A program made the translations under genes and the position numbers. 64,000 bases of DNA from Pseudomonas sp. S35 (GTDB lineage Bacteria > Pseudomonadota > Gammaproteobacteria > Pseudomonadales > Pseudomonadaceae): the NCBI RefSeq assembly GCF_009866765.1, contig NZ_CP019431.1, positions 4,960,001 through 5,024,000 on the forward strand. Direction: 5' to 3'. The notes beneath the pieces are model-generated. The model saw nothing but the letters and a program-made list of their open reading frames with translations, was not told where the DNA came from and made no database searches. Position 1 is the stretch's first letter; each line of letters starts with the position of its first letter. Shown one piece after another: positions 8,088-17,470 of this stretch.

Positions 8088-9527
8088 TCAAAAGCCGGCA
8101 GCCGTTTCCTGGCATAACTGGCTGGCCAGCATGCCGAGTGTCATCAGCGCACGTTCGGCCTCGCGGTTCCAGGGTGTACCGCAGTTGAGGCGAATGCAGT
8201 GGTTGAACTGCTCGGTGTTGCTGAAGATCAACCCCGGCGCGATGCTGATGCCCTGCTGCAGGGCACGCACGTGCAGTTCCTGGGTATTGACCCGCCCCGG
8301 CAAACTGACCCACAGGATAAAACCGCCGGTCGGACGCGTCATCTGGGTACCCTCCGGGAAATACTGCTGCACCGCCAGCTGAAAAGCACTGAGGTTCTTG
8401 CGGTATTCCTGGCGGATGTAGCGCAGGTGCCGGTCGTAGCCACCATTCTCCAGATACGCGGCTACGCCCATCTGCGTGACGCTGCACGCCGAGTGGGTGC
8501 TGAACATTTGCAGGCGCTGGAGCTCTTGCTGGTACTTGCCCGCAATCATCCAGCCGATGCGCACGCCCGGCGACAAGGTCTTGGAGAAGCTTGAGCAGTA
8601 GATCACCCGGTCGAGTCGGTCGTAGGCCTTGAGCGCCTTGGTGCGGCCGATTTCGAACATCAGTTCGCCGTAGATATCGTCCTCGACAATCTGGATATCG
8701 AAATCCGAAGCCAGGCGCAGCAACTGTTTCTGCCGCTCCTCGGGCATGGTGCCGCCCAGCGGGTTGCTCAAGCGCGTGGTCAGCACCAGGGCCTTGATCG
8801 ACCATTGGTTCGCCGCCAGTTGCAGGGCTTCCAGGCTCATGCCGGTGGACGGATCGCTGGGGATCTCAATAACCTTGAGGCCCAGCAGATCGGCCAGTTG
8901 CAGCAACCCGTAATAGGTCGGTGATTCCGCTGCAATCAGATCGCCAGGGCGCGTCAGCACGCGCAGCGACATCTGCAAGGCATCGACACAACCGTGGGTG
9001 ATGACCACTTCGGACGGGTCCACCACCACGCCGGCATCGCGCATGCGGATCGCCACCTGGCGGCGCAACGGCTCGAAACCGGGGCTGAACATATAGCTGA
9101 ATGCGCGCGGGCTCTGGAACCGCGTGACCTTGGCCAATTGCTGGTGCAACGCCCGCACTGGCAAGTAGTCGACACTCGGCACCGCTGCGCCTAGCGGGAA
9201 CACGCCTTCGCGGCGCGACTCGCCCAATACCTGCTGGATAATGCTGCTGCGTGTGACCAACCCCGGGCGCTCGACCCGTGCAATGTCCGGCGTCGGCGCA
9301 GTGAGCGCTGGCGTCTGGTGCACGTAGTAGCCGGACTGCGGCCGCGCACGGATCAGCCCCTGGTCTTCCAGGTTGGCGTAGGCCTGCAATACCGTGGCGT
9401 GGCTCACATTGAGCTGGGAACTCATCTTGCGGACCGAAGGCACGCGCTCACCCGGCTGATAGACACCACGGCGGATGTCCTCAGCCAGTTGCTGGGCAAT
9501 ACGTTGGTAAAGCAACAGATTGGTCAT
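8088..9527 (-). CDS. MocR-type regulator (GntR HTH + aminotransferase domain)
   Basis: 479 residues. Residues 1-75 are a winged helix of GntR type (YQRIAQQLAEDIRRGVY; SSQLNVSHATVLQAYANLEDQG). Residues 110-470 are a fold-type I aminotransferase domain, with the PLP lysine in SSFSKTLSPGVRIGW and the Asn/Asp region VVITHGCVDALQ. MocR proteins usually sense PLP or an amine/amino-acid derivative and control a neighbouring transporter or pathway. Here no target gene is adjacent, so it may control a distant locus or itself. Upstream 270 bp hold its promoter and an REP pair. Confidence 0.85.
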   Translation of the reverse strand: MTNLLLYQRIAQQLAEDIRRGVYQPGERVPSVRKMSSQLNVSHATVLQAYANLEDQGLIRARPQSGYYVHQTPALTAPTPDIARVERPGLVTRSSIIQQVLGESRREGVFPLGAAVPSVDYLPVRALHQQLAKVTRFQSPRAFSYMFSPGFEPLRRQVAIRMRDAGVVVDPSEVVITHGCVDALQMSLRVLTRPGDLIAAESPTYYGLLQLADLLGLKVIEIPSDPSTGMSLEALQLAANQWSIKALVLTTRLSNPLGGTMPEERQKQLLRLASDFDIQIVEDDIYGELMFEIGRTKALKAYDRLDRVIYCSSFSKTLSPGVRIGWMIAGKYQQELQRLQMFSTHSACSVTQMGVAAYLENGGYDRHLRYIRQEYRKNLSAFQLAVQQYFPEGTQMTRPTGGFILWVSLPGRVNTQELHVRALQQGISIAPGLIFSNTEQFNHCIRLNCGTPWNREAERALMTLGMLASQLCQETAAGF

Positions 9528-9686
9528 GACGCAGCACTCGATTTCACGGGTATTTTATTTTTGTGTGAAACATACCAGCACAGTTTAGAAGTGTACGGGG
9601 ACAGTTGCCACAATAGTCGAGCGCGGGCGGGAGTGACAGTAAAAACTGTAGGGGCGGCGGATAGAGTTTTCAGGCGGGTGCAGAAA

Positions 9687-9781
9687 ACTGTGGGAGGGGG
9701 CTACACCCCAATGACGGAGTGTCAGTCACCGAAAATATTGACTGAACCACCGCTATCGGGGGCAAGCCCCCTCCCACAGTT
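9687..9781. repeat. REP doublet
   Basis: Inverted copies: AACTGTGGGAGGGGG at 9687-9700 and GGGGGCAAGCCCCCTCCCACAGTT at 9758-9781, about 57 bp apart. It is the 'tgggagggggcttgccccc' class frequent in fluorescent pseudomonads. Located in the gap between two minus-strand genes. Confidence 0.75.
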
Positions 9782-9798
9782 TTGATCGGTGCAAGGCG

Positions 9799-10614
9799 CT
9801 AGCGTGCGGCGCCCAGTTGGCCCTTCTCGTCCGAGAAGACTATTTCAACGCGACGATTCTGCGCCCGGCCCCGCTCGGAAGCATTGGCCTCCACCGGGTA
9901 CTGGTCGCCATAGCCTTCGACGTGGATGCGCTTCTCGTCGATCCCCAGGTCCACCAGCACATCAGCCACCGATTGCGCGCGGTCACGGGACAGTTTGAGG
10001 TTTTCCTGCTGGCCGCCGGTATTGTCGGCGTAACCCTCGATGCGCACTACGCGCTTGGGGTTCAGTTGCAGGAACTGCACGATTTTCAGCACGGTGCGGT
10101 TGGCCGAGTTTTTCAGCTCTGCCTCGCCAGTGTCGAACAGCACATCGCCCAAGGTCATCACCAGGCCGCGATCGGTCTGGGTGGTGGTCAGGCTGGCGAT
10201 CTGTTCTTCGAGCCATTTGCCCTGTTGCTGCACGCTGATCAACTTGCTTTCACGCAGGGCCAATTGCAGGCGTTGGCGTTCCAGTTCGAGCTTGGCGGCG
10301 CGCTCTTCGTTGAGGGCCTGCTCGGTGTGTTCACGGGCGATGGCACTGTAGCGCTGGCTTAGGTAGGCGTAATGCACCACGTCGGCACCGCTGCCCCAGT
10401 AGCTGGACAAACGATCGGCCCGTGCCAGGGATTCACCGGCGCGAATCACGTCCTTGGGCGCGATACGCAGCACATTGGCGTCTTCCTTGACCTTCTGGAA
10501 ATCGCTGCCGGCCTGTTGCAAGGCTTGCTCGCCGCTCGGGTGGCTGGCGCAACCGCCCAGCACTGCACTGCCCAGCAACACGGCACCGCTCAGACCACGG
10601 ATCAGCGGGCTCAT
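9799..10614 (-). CDS. OmpA-family outer-membrane lipoprotein
   Basis: 271 residues. Signal peptide with lipobox LGGC (Cys about residue 22). Residues 25-140 are helical and may form a coiled coil (QALNEERAAKLELERQRL). Residues 150-260 are an OmpA C-terminal peptidoglycan-binding domain with GDVLFDTGEAELK, VRIEGYADNTGG and LSRDRAQSVADVL. It should tether the outer membrane to peptidoglycan. Its start overlaps the upstream DUF4398 gene by 4 nt, so the two lipoproteins are made together and probably act as a pair. Confidence 0.85.
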   Translation of the reverse strand: MSPLIRGLSGAVLLGSAVLGGCASHPSGEQALQQAGSDFQKVKEDANVLRIAPKDVIRAGESLARADRLSSYWGSGADVVHYAYLSQRYSAIAREHTEQALNEERAAKLELERQRLQLALRESKLISVQQQGKWLEEQIASLTTTQTDRGLVMTLGDVLFDTGEAELKNSANRTVLKIVQFLQLNPKRVVRIEGYADNTGGQQENLKLSRDRAQSVADVLVDLGIDEKRIHVEGYGDQYPVEANASERGRAQNRRVEIVFSDEKGQLGAAR

Positions 10615-10973
10615 TGGGCTTCTCCCAACTGCAACTGCTTGCGCAAGCGCGTAATGCGGGTGTTAAGCACGTTCAGTTGTTCCTGGCTCTTGCGGGTCAG
10701 CACTTGGGCTTCGGCCAGGCGTGCGTCCAGTTCCGCTTGCTCGGCGCGCATGCGGGCGTTCTTGTAGGATTCGTCGGCCATGCTGCCCTTGGCGCGGGCG
10801 AATTTGGCTTCGGCCAGTTTCAATTCAGGCGATTCATCCGCGTTTGCCCCCACCGCACTGGCTTGTTCCAGGGCTTGCTGGGTGAGGCGCATTTGTTCAT
10901 TCGGCGCAGGATCGGTTGCACATCCCGCCAGAGCGACAACGGCGAGGGCCGCGAAAAGGGGTCGAAGATTCAC
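10611..10973 (-). CDS. DUF4398 lipoprotein
   Basis: 120 residues with a lipobox (LAGCATDP, Cys18) and a long helical body of about 95 residues with regular hydrophobic spacing (EAKFARAKGSMADESYKNARMRAEQAELDARLAEAQ). DUF4398 proteins are small envelope lipoproteins typically encoded beside OmpA-family lipoproteins, as here. Probably a periplasmic helical spacer or partner. Nine bp separate its start from the stop of the upstream binding-protein gene, so the three may form one operon. Confidence 0.8.
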   Translation of the reverse strand: MNLRPLFAALAVVALAGCATDPAPNEQMRLTQQALEQASAVGANADESPELKLAEAKFARAKGSMADESYKNARMRAEQAELDARLAEAQVLTRKSQEQLNVLNTRITRLRKQLQLGEAQ

Positions 10974-10982
10974 TGAAAATCC

Positions 10983-11798
10983 TTACTTTGCTGGAGTGCC
11001 AACGGGTTGCTGCAACTGCGCTTTCCAGCGCTCCAGATTGCTCTGCAACGCTGCTTGTGCCACACCGGAGGAGGACAATTCTGTCATCTTTTTAGCGAGC
11101 TGTCCGCGCAACCACGGATCATTGCAGGCCGAGTTGTGGGAAATCGCCAGGTACAGGCCCGGCTGGTCAATAGGCATATCGCGAGCAACCAGGTCATGGC
11201 TCATGCCCAGCGTCTGGGCCATCGCCATGCCGGAGTAACGTCCGGCCAGCACGTAGTCCACTTCTCCCAGCAGCAGTTTCTGGAACGCCGGCGTCAACGT
11301 TGGCAGGCGCTGCAGGGTCAATTGCTCAGCGGCGAATGTCTCGAATCCGGCACTCAACCGCGAACGTTCCGACACTGCACCCTTATGCCCGTGCAGATCG
11401 GCAGCGGTGGTATAGACCAAGGCCGAGTCCTTGCGCGTCCAGACGAGATAATCGGTCTGCACCAACGCCGGGTGGATGTAGTCGAGATTGTCCAGCTCGC
11501 CGAGATTCAATGGCGCATCGGCAAGGATGTCCATGCGCCCGCTGCGCACTTCGTCCAGGGCTAGGGAACGTTTGCCGCCGTAGAGCAGGTCGATTTTCAA
11601 CCCAAGGTCCTTGGCCAGTTGCTGCAAGACGTCAGCGGTGGCACCGATCAGATGCGTCGGGTCTTGGGGGTCACGCCATAGCAACGGCGGTGCGTCCGGG
11701 CTGCCGGTGATCACCAGGCGCTCGCATTTACCGGCGGCCAGGGTCAGGCTCGGCAGTAGCGTAAGGCCCAGCAGTACGGCCCAGGGGCGCAGTTCCAT
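10983..11798 (-). CDS. Periplasmic solute-binding protein, family 3 type
   Basis: 271 residues from the ATG at 11798 (CGGAGA nearby); a frame to 11849 would begin inside the etfA terminator. Signal peptide MELRPWAVLLGLTLLPSLTLAAG. The mature part has the family 3 layout: ATADVLQQLAKDLGLKIDLLYGG, an RSGRMDILADAP motif, and a hinge region near the middle. No permease or ATPase is next to it, so it may be a stand-alone sensor-like binding protein acting with the downstream DUF4398 and OmpA lipoproteins rather than an ABC importer component. Ligand unknown. Confidence 0.75.
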   Translation of the reverse strand: MELRPWAVLLGLTLLPSLTLAAGKCERLVITGSPDAPPLLWRDPQDPTHLIGATADVLQQLAKDLGLKIDLLYGGKRSLALDEVRSGRMDILADAPLNLGELDNLDYIHPALVQTDYLVWTRKDSALVYTTAADLHGHKGAVSERSRLSAGFETFAAEQLTLQRLPTLTPAFQKLLLGEVDYVLAGRYSGMAMAQTLGMSHDLVARDMPIDQPGLYLAISHNSACNDPWLRGQLAKKMTELSSSGVAQAALQSNLERWKAQLQQPVGTPAK

Positions 11799-11830
11799 GG
11801 CGGTTTCTCCGATGTTCAAAAAAGCCCGGG

Positions 11831-11862
11831 CAAAAAAAAGCCCGGTCATAAGACCGGGCTCT
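11831..11862 (-). terminator. Terminator of the etfBA operon
   Basis: On the minus strand AGCCCGGTC-ttat-GACCGGGCT is followed by TTTTTTTT. It lies 20 nt after the etfA stop. Confidence 0.85.
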
Positions 11863-11882
11863 TTATAAGTGAAGCGGCTGGA

Positions 11883-12812
11883 TTAGACCAGCTTCTCCAA
11901 CTCAGGTACGGCGTCGAACAAGTCCGCCACCAGGCCGTAATCGGCCACCTGGAAGATCGGCGCTTCTTCGTCCTTGTTGATCGCGACGATCACTTTGGAG
12001 TCTTTCATACCGGCCAAGTGCTGGATCGCGCCGGAGATACCGACGGCGATGTACAGCTGTGGCGCAACGATCTTGCCGGTCTGGCCGACCTGCATGTCGT
12101 TGGGTACAAAACCTGCGTCGACGGCCGCGCGGGAAGCGCCAACCGCAGCGCCCAGCTTGTCGGCCAGGGCGTACAGGTGCTTGAAGTTGTCACCGTTCTG
12201 CATGCCACGACCGCCGGAAACGACGATCTTGGCAGCGGTCAGCTCAGGGCGATCCGACTTGGCCAGCTCTTCGCCGACAAAGCTGGAGGTGCCAGCGTCG
12301 TGGGCAGCAGCGACGGCTTCAACGGCAGCCGAACCACCTTCAGCGGCAACCGGGTCGAAACCGGTGGCACGCACGGTGATCACTTTGATGGCAGCGGTCG
12401 ATTGCACGGTGGCAATCGCGTTACCGGCATAGATCGGGCGCTTGAAGGTGTCGGCGCTTTCGACCGAAACGATCTCGGAGATCTGGTCAACGTCCAGCTG
12501 CGCGGCAACGCGTGGCAGGATGTTTTTGCCGTTGGAGGTGGCGGCAGCCAGGATATGGCTGTAGCCAGCGCCCAGCTCTGCGATCAACGGAGCTACGTTT
12601 TCCGGCAGTTGGTGAGCGTAGGCGGCGTTGTCGGCCAGCAGTACTTTGCTCACACCGGCGATTTTCGCAGCGGCTTCAGCCACAGCGCCAGCGCCTTGAC
12701 CGGCTACCAGCACATGAATATCGCCACCGATTTTAGCGGCAGCAGCCACGGTATTCAGGGTGGCGGGGGCCACAACCTTATTGTCGTGTTCTGCGATTAC
12801 CAAGATAGTCAT
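11883..12812 (-). CDS. etfA: Electron transfer flavoprotein alpha subunit
   Basis: 309 residues, the normal length. The N-terminal domain ([14 protein letters not shown]) is followed by the C-terminal FAD-binding domain with [14 protein letters not shown] (about 195), [18 protein letters not shown], and the signature [28 protein letters not shown]. Together with EtfB it takes electrons from acyl-CoA and other dehydrogenases and passes them to ETF-quinone oxidoreductase, coded divergently 1.2 kb away. Two nt separate it from etfB. Confidence 0.95.
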   Translation of the reverse strand: MTILVIAEHDNKVVAPATLNTVAAAAKIGGDIHVLVAGQGAGAVAEAAAKIAGVSKVLLADNAAYAHQLPENVAPLIAELGAGYSHILAAATSNGKNILPRVAAQLDVDQISEIVSVESADTFKRPIYAGNAIATVQSTAAIKVITVRATGFDPVAAEGGSAAVEAVAAAHDAGTSSFVGEELAKSDRPELTAAKIVVSGGRGMQNGDNFKHLYALADKLGAAVGASRAAVDAGFVPNDMQVGQTGKIVAPQLYIAVGISGAIQHLAGMKDSKVIVAINKDEEAPIFQVADYGLVADLFDAVPELEKLV

Positions 12813-12814
12813 GA

Positions 12815-13564
12815 TTAGATTACCTTCGCTTCGTTTTTCAGTTTCTCGACCAGTTCAGCCACCGACTTGACCTTGATGCCCGCGCTGCGTGCAGCCGGCG
12901 CTTCGACTTTGACAGTCTTGTTGGTGGAGGCGGTGGAAACGCCCAAAGCATCCGGAGTCAGCACTTCAAGAGGCTTCTTCTTGGCTTTCATGATGTTTGG
13001 CAGGGACGCATAACGCGGCTCGTTCAAACGCAGGTCGGTGGTGACGATGGCCGGCAGTTTCAGGGAAACCGTCTGCGCGCCGCCGTCGATTTCACGGGTG
13101 ACGGCAACGCTGTCGCCGCTCACTTCGACTTTCGAAGCGAAGGTGCCCTGGCCATAACCGGTCAGTGCAGCCAGCATCTGGCCAGTCTGGTTGTTGTCGC
13201 TGTCGATGGCTTGTTTGCCGAGGATCACCAGTTGAGGCTGCTCCTTGTCGACAACGGCCTTGAGCAACTTGGCAACGGCCAGGGAGGTCAGCTCGTGCGC
13301 GGACTCGACCAGCACGGCGCGGTCGGCACCCAGTGCCAGGGCGGTACGCAGTTGCTCTTGAGCAGTGGTTGGGCCGATGGAAACCACGACGATTTCAGTC
13401 GCCACGCCTTTTTCTTTCAGGCGTACGGCTTCTTCCACGGCGATTTCACAGAATGGGTTCATCGACATCTTGACGTTAGCAAGGTCGACGCCGGAATTGT
13501 CCGCCTTGACGCGAACTTTCACGTTGTAATCGACAACGCGTTTGACAGCTACAAGAACCTTCAT
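12815..13564 (-). CDS. etfB: Electron transfer flavoprotein beta subunit
   Basis: 249 residues, beginning [20 protein letters not shown], with family motifs [27 protein letters not shown] and [17 protein letters not shown], and the [22 protein letters not shown] segment known as the recognition loop region. Binds AMP and completes the ETF dimer with EtfA. First gene of the etfBA operon; an ATTCC.. / GAGGAATCC Shine-Dalgarno precedes the ATG. Confidence 0.95.
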   Translation of the reverse strand: MKVLVAVKRVVDYNVKVRVKADNSGVDLANVKMSMNPFCEIAVEEAVRLKEKGVATEIVVVSIGPTTAQEQLRTALALGADRAVLVESAHELTSLAVAKLLKAVVDKEQPQLVILGKQAIDSDNNQTGQMLAALTGYGQGTFASKVEVSGDSVAVTREIDGGAQTVSLKLPAIVTTDLRLNEPRYASLPNIMKAKKKPLEVLTPDALGVSTASTNKTVKVEAPAARSAGIKVKSVAELVEKLKNEAKVI

Positions 13565-13920
13565 GGATTCCTCGTTACTCTCCGGTGAAAAGAAAGTCGC
13601 CTAGGCGAACCTGGCGGTTGATGCTCATCGGCACACAAGGGCACCTCCAAAACCTGGACAAATGACCTTGCTCACGGGAAATGATGACCGTTCGTCAGTG
13701 GTGACTGAGAGGTCATTCTTTATCGCGGCGTGTAAACTGCGCGCCGGTGTTTAGGCGCGCGTCACCTGTTTCGCTTTTGGACGTGCTCTTGAAACCTGCT
13801 GTCTGCCTACGGTAAGCGCAAAACCGACCGTATATTGACTGGAACGCCTATTCTGGTCAATACGCCAAAATGGCCAGTCATAAGCCGCGTTGCTTTGATT
13901 TACCTAGCCTGCGGGCAATT

Positions 13921-13965
13921 CAAACAAACGTTTGTATTGGACGCTGACAGTGGTCTATATATAAT
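13921..13965 (+). promoter_or_regulatory. ETF-QO promoter with PsrA-type operator
   Basis: CAAAC-AAAC-GTTTG at 13921-13934 fits the PsrA consensus (G/C)AAAC-N2-4-GTTTG/C. It abuts a strong sigma-70 promoter: TTGGAC (13937-13942), 17-bp spacer, TATAAT (13960-13965). PsrA is a TetR-family repressor released by long-chain fatty acids, and I recall ETF genes being in its P. aeruginosa regulon. The site position fits repression by blocking RNA polymerase. Both sequence elements are directly visible; binding is inferred. Confidence 0.75.
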
Positions 13966-14069
13966 GCGCCACCTAGAGAGAAAGGTGGGTCTTGCCGTTG
14001 CCGCAAGACGACACCGAACCTCCACCCATTAGAAAAAAAGCCTGTTGAGCCTTGAGTAGGAGATAGCCT

Positions 14070-15734
14070 GTGGAACGCGAATACATGGAATTCGACGTGG
14101 TCATCGTCGGCGCTGGCCCGGCTGGCCTGTCCGCCGCCTGCCGACTGAAGCAGAAGGCCGCCGAAGCCGGTAAGGAAATCAGCGTCTGCGTGGTCGAGAA
14201 AGGCTCCGAAGTCGGCGCACACATCCTCTCCGGTGCCGTGTTTGAACCGCGCGCCCTGAACGAACTGTTCCCGGACTGGAAAGCACTCGGCGCCCCGCTC
14301 AACACCCCCGTGGTGCGCGATGACATTTATGTACTGCGCAGCCCCGAAGCCTCCACCAAAGTGCCTGACTTCTTTGTGCCCAAGACCATGCACAACGAAG
14401 GCAACTACATCATTTCCCTCGGCAACCTGTGCCGCTGGCTGGCCCAACAGGCCGAAAACCTCGGCGTGGAAGTCTACCCAGGCTTCGCCGCCCAGGAAGC
14501 CCTGTTCGACGAGAACGGGGTGGTACGCGGGATCATCACCGGTGACCTCGGCGTCGACCGCGAAGGCAATCCCAAGGAAGGCGTGTACACCCCCGGCATG
14601 GAACTGCGTGGCAAGTACACGCTGTTCGCCGAAGGCTGCCGTGGCCATATCGGCAAGCAACTGATCAAACGCTTCAACCTGGACAGCGACGCCGACGCCC
14701 AGCACTACGGCATCGGCCTCAAGGAAATCTGGGAAATCGACCCGGCCAAGCACCAGCCAGGCCTGGTGGTCCACACCGCCGGTTGGCCGCTGGACATCAT
14801 GAGCAACGAGAACACCGGCGGCTCCTTCCTGTATCACCTGGAAAACAACCAGGTGGTCGTGGGCCTGATCGTCGACCTGTCCTACAGCAACACCTTCCTG
14901 TCGCCGTTCGATGAGTTCCAGCGCCTCAAGCATCACCCGGTGCTGGCCCAGTATCTGGAAGGCGGCAAGCGCATCAGCTACGGCGCACGTGCGCTGGCCA
15001 AGGGCGGCATCAACTCGCTGCCGAAAATGGTCTTCAAGGGCGGCGCGCTGATCGGCTGCGACCTGGGCACCATGAACGTGGCCAAGATCAAAGGCAGCCA
15101 CACCGCCATGAAGTCCGGCATGCTCGCCGCAGACGCCGTGGCCGAGCGTCTGTTCGCCGAGTCCGAAGGCGGTGACGAGCTGACCAACTACGTCGATAGT
15201 TTCAAAGCCAGCTGGCTCTACGAAGAACTGTTCGCCACCCGTAACTTCGGCCCGGCGATGCACAAGTTCGGCCCGATCATCGGCGCTGGCTTCAACTGGT
15301 TCGACCAGAACATCCTCGGCGGCAAAATGCCGTTCACCCTGCACGACACCAAGCCGGACTACGCCTGCCTCAAGCTGGCCAAAGACAGCACGAAGATCGA
15401 CTACCCCAAACCCGACGGCAAGCTGAGCTTCGACAAGCTGAGCTCGGTGTTCCTCTCCAGCACCAACCATGAAGAAGAACAGCCGTGCCACTTGAAGCTC
15501 AAGGACCCGAGCATCCCGATCGGCACCAACCTGCCGCTCTATGATGAACCGGCGCAGCGCTACTGCCCGGCCGGCGTATATGAGGTGATCACCAAGGAAG
15601 ACGGCGAGAAGCGCTTCCAGATCAACGCCCAGAACTGCGTGCACTGCAAGACCTGTGACATCAAGGACCCTTCGCAGAACATCACCTGGGTCACGCCGGA
15701 AGGCGCAGGTGGGCCGACTTACCCGAACATGTAA
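14070..15734 (+). CDS. Electron transfer flavoprotein-ubiquinone oxidoreductase
   Basis: 554 residues from GTG (TAGGAG upstream). FAD-binding VIVGAGPAGLSAACRL at residues 11-26, a middle ubiquinone-binding/membrane-association region, and a C-terminal 4Fe-4S ferredoxin-like domain with cysteines in RYCPAGVYE and QNCVHCKTCDIKDP. It oxidises reduced ETF and reduces ubiquinone at the inner membrane, feeding beta-oxidation electrons into respiration. Divergent from etfBA; the shared 505-bp gap carries its PsrA-controlled promoter. Called etfD or ETF-QO in different genomes, so no symbol is imposed. Confidence 0.95.
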   Translation: MEREYMEFDVVIVGAGPAGLSAACRLKQKAAEAGKEISVCVVEKGSEVGAHILSGAVFEPRALNELFPDWKALGAPLNTPVVRDDIYVLRSPEASTKVPDFFVPKTMHNEGNYIISLGNLCRWLAQQAENLGVEVYPGFAAQEALFDENGVVRGIITGDLGVDREGNPKEGVYTPGMELRGKYTLFAEGCRGHIGKQLIKRFNLDSDADAQHYGIGLKEIWEIDPAKHQPGLVVHTAGWPLDIMSNENTGGSFLYHLENNQVVVGLIVDLSYSNTFLSPFDEFQRLKHHPVLAQYLEGGKRISYGARALAKGGINSLPKMVFKGGALIGCDLGTMNVAKIKGSHTAMKSGMLAADAVAERLFAESEGGDELTNYVDSFKASWLYEELFATRNFGPAMHKFGPIIGAGFNWFDQNILGGKMPFTLHDTKPDYACLKLAKDSTKIDYPKPDGKLSFDKLSSVFLSSTNHEEEQPCHLKLKDPSIPIGTNLPLYDEPAQRYCPAGVYEVITKEDGEKRFQINAQNCVHCKTCDIKDPSQNITWVTPEGAGGPTYPNM

Positions 15735-15753
15735 GCCGGTTGCCTGAAACACA

Positions 15754-15785
15754 AAAAGCCAACGCCCCAACGCGTTGGCTTTTTT
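15754..15785. terminator. Bidirectional terminator after ETF-QO
   Basis: AAAAAGCCAACGC-cccaac-GCGTTGGCTTTTTT, with A and T tracts on both sides of the stem, so it can stop transcripts from either direction (ETF-QO from the left, benE from the right). Confidence 0.85.
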
Positions 15786-15925
15786 GTGGGCATCCGCTCA
15801 GCAAGTACACTGGAAAACATTCACACAGGCGCATCACACGGCGCCGGGTGGGTTTGCTGGCGATTGCGTTCGCGGCCAATCAGACGGGCAACGACGGGAT
15901 AGAGATTTTGCAGGCTCATGGTCGG

Positions 15926-17122
15926 CTACCCCCCCGCCATCGCGACGGCCTTGCTTTCCCGGGTGTAGGTCAGCACGCAGTGGGCGACCAGCCCAAAGAT
16001 CAAGCCCCAGAACGCGGCGGCCAAGCCGAGGAAACTCATGCCCGAGGCGGTGACCAGGAAAGTGATCAACGCCGCTTCCCGTTGTTTCTCATCAGCCATA
16101 GCCCCGGTCAGCCCGGCGCTGATTGCACCGAACAGCGCCAGCCCGGCGAGGGAGGCAATCAGCTCTTTAGGCAAGGCGGAAAACACCGAGGCTAGGGTCG
16201 CGCCGAAGGTGCCCATGAGAATGTAGAACACCCCGCAGGCGATCCCGGCGATGTAGCGTTTGTCGCGGTCTTCGTGGGCTTCGCGGCCGGTGCAGATGGC
16301 GGCGGTGATCGCCGCCAGGTTAACGCCGTGGGAGCCGAACGGCGCCATCAGCACCGAACCAATCGCCGTCACCGAAATGATCGAGCGCGCCGGGGTGTTG
16401 TAGCCCGAGGTGCGCAACACCGCCATGCCCGGCACGTACTGCCCGGTCAGCGTCACCAGCGCCAGCGGCAAGCCGATGTTGATGATGGCGTGCCAGCTCC
16501 ACTGCGGCGCGATAAACACCGGGTGCGCCACGGCGATGGTGATTGCCGTACTGTTCAGCTCTCCAAACGAGGCGGCGGCCGCACAGCCGACAATCAGCAC
16601 CGACAGAATCGCGTAGCGCGGCGAGAGGCGCTTGAAGATCAGGTAGGCCGCGATCATCGACAACACCAGCGCGGGCTGCAGCTTGATCGAGGTGAACAGC
16701 TCGGCACCGAAACGGAACAGGATGCCGGCAAGCATGGCAGCCGCGATTGCCTTGGGCAGGCGGCTCATCAACTTGTCGAAGGCGCCGGACAAACCCACCA
16801 CGGCAATGATCACCGAGGCGACCACATACGCACCGATGGCCTGTGGCAGCGTCACCGTGGGCAGCATCGACACCAGCAACGCCGCACCGGGTGTCGACCA
16901 CGCGGTGATCACCGGAACCCGCAGGCGCCAACTGAGGAACAGGCCGGTGATGCCGCTGCCAATGGAAATCGCCCAGATCCACGAAGACACCACGTCGTTG
17001 GGCAGGTGCGCTTCCTTGGCGGCCTGAAACACGATGATCAAGGGGCCGGCATAGGAAATGATCACGGCGATAAAGCCCGCGATGACGGCTGACAGGGATA
17101 GATCCTTTCTGAGTGTGTCCAT
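15926..17122 (-). CDS. benE: Benzoate/H+ symporter family transporter
   Basis: 398 residues, about 11-12 hydrophobic segments, beginning MDTLRKDLSLSAVIAGFIAVIISYAGP. The conserved signature FGSHGVNLAAITAAICTG (about residue 260) and SGYNTPARSIISVTAIG place it in the BenE family of aromatic-acid/proton symporters of the inner membrane. No benABCD catabolic genes are in the window, so benzoate itself is not proven as substrate. It is divergent from a MocR-type regulator with shared operator-like repeats, which is a typical regulator-transporter pair. Confidence 0.8.
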   Translation of the reverse strand: MDTLRKDLSLSAVIAGFIAVIISYAGPLIIVFQAAKEAHLPNDVVSSWIWAISIGSGITGLFLSWRLRVPVITAWSTPGAALLVSMLPTVTLPQAIGAYVVASVIIAVVGLSGAFDKLMSRLPKAIAAAMLAGILFRFGAELFTSIKLQPALVLSMIAAYLIFKRLSPRYAILSVLIVGCAAAASFGELNSTAITIAVAHPVFIAPQWSWHAIINIGLPLALVTLTGQYVPGMAVLRTSGYNTPARSIISVTAIGSVLMAPFGSHGVNLAAITAAICTGREAHEDRDKRYIAGIACGVFYILMGTFGATLASVFSALPKELIASLAGLALFGAISAGLTGAMADEKQREAALITFLVTASGMSFLGLAAAFWGLIFGLVAHCVLTYTRESKAVAMAGG

Positions 17123-17166
17123 GATGCCTCGAGTTGGCGCGGCAGGGCCGGCAGTGACCTGGGGAG

Positions 17167-17400
17167 AATTGAGTCGATTGACTCGATTCGAAATGAGTGT
17201 ATTTGAGGTAATTGAGTTGACTCAATAGCCAATGAGGTTGTTAGCAGATGTTTTTTTGCCAATGGTGCCGATTTTCCGCTTGAAAACCATTTAATCAATT
17301 GATTTATAAAGCGATTAAAAAAGTAAAAAATATCCGGACCTGACGATCAATCTCGACTCAATCACAGCATCAATCGACTCAATTTATCGATTGTGTCGAT
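17167..17400. promoter_or_regulatory. Repeated operator elements between benE and MocR-type gene
   Basis: AT-rich gap with the same half-site (ATTGAGTC / GACTCAAT) recurring: 17167-17188 (aattgagtcgattgactcgatt); 17211-17226 (ATTGAGT-tg-ACTCAAT, perfect 7-bp arms); 17354-17362 (CGACTCAAT); 17373-17400 (ATCGACTCAAT...ATTGTGTCGAT, one mismatch between arms). Clusters on both flanks fit control of both divergent promoters by one dimeric regulator, most simply the adjacent MocR-type protein. Binding is inferred. Confidence 0.7.
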
Positions 17401-17470
17401 TTATTAGCTGCTCAACCTCCATGTGATATGCTCGGATATTCATCATTTCTACGATGGGCAGTGATCATTC

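Noticed and set aside
11799..11849. N-terminal extension of the solute-binding protein
   Set aside because: It would run through the etfA terminator and displace the signal peptide.
13920..15770. 616-codon antisense frame over ETF-QO
   Set aside because: It is the shadow of a high-GC gene: the sense frame carries all family motifs, the antisense one none.
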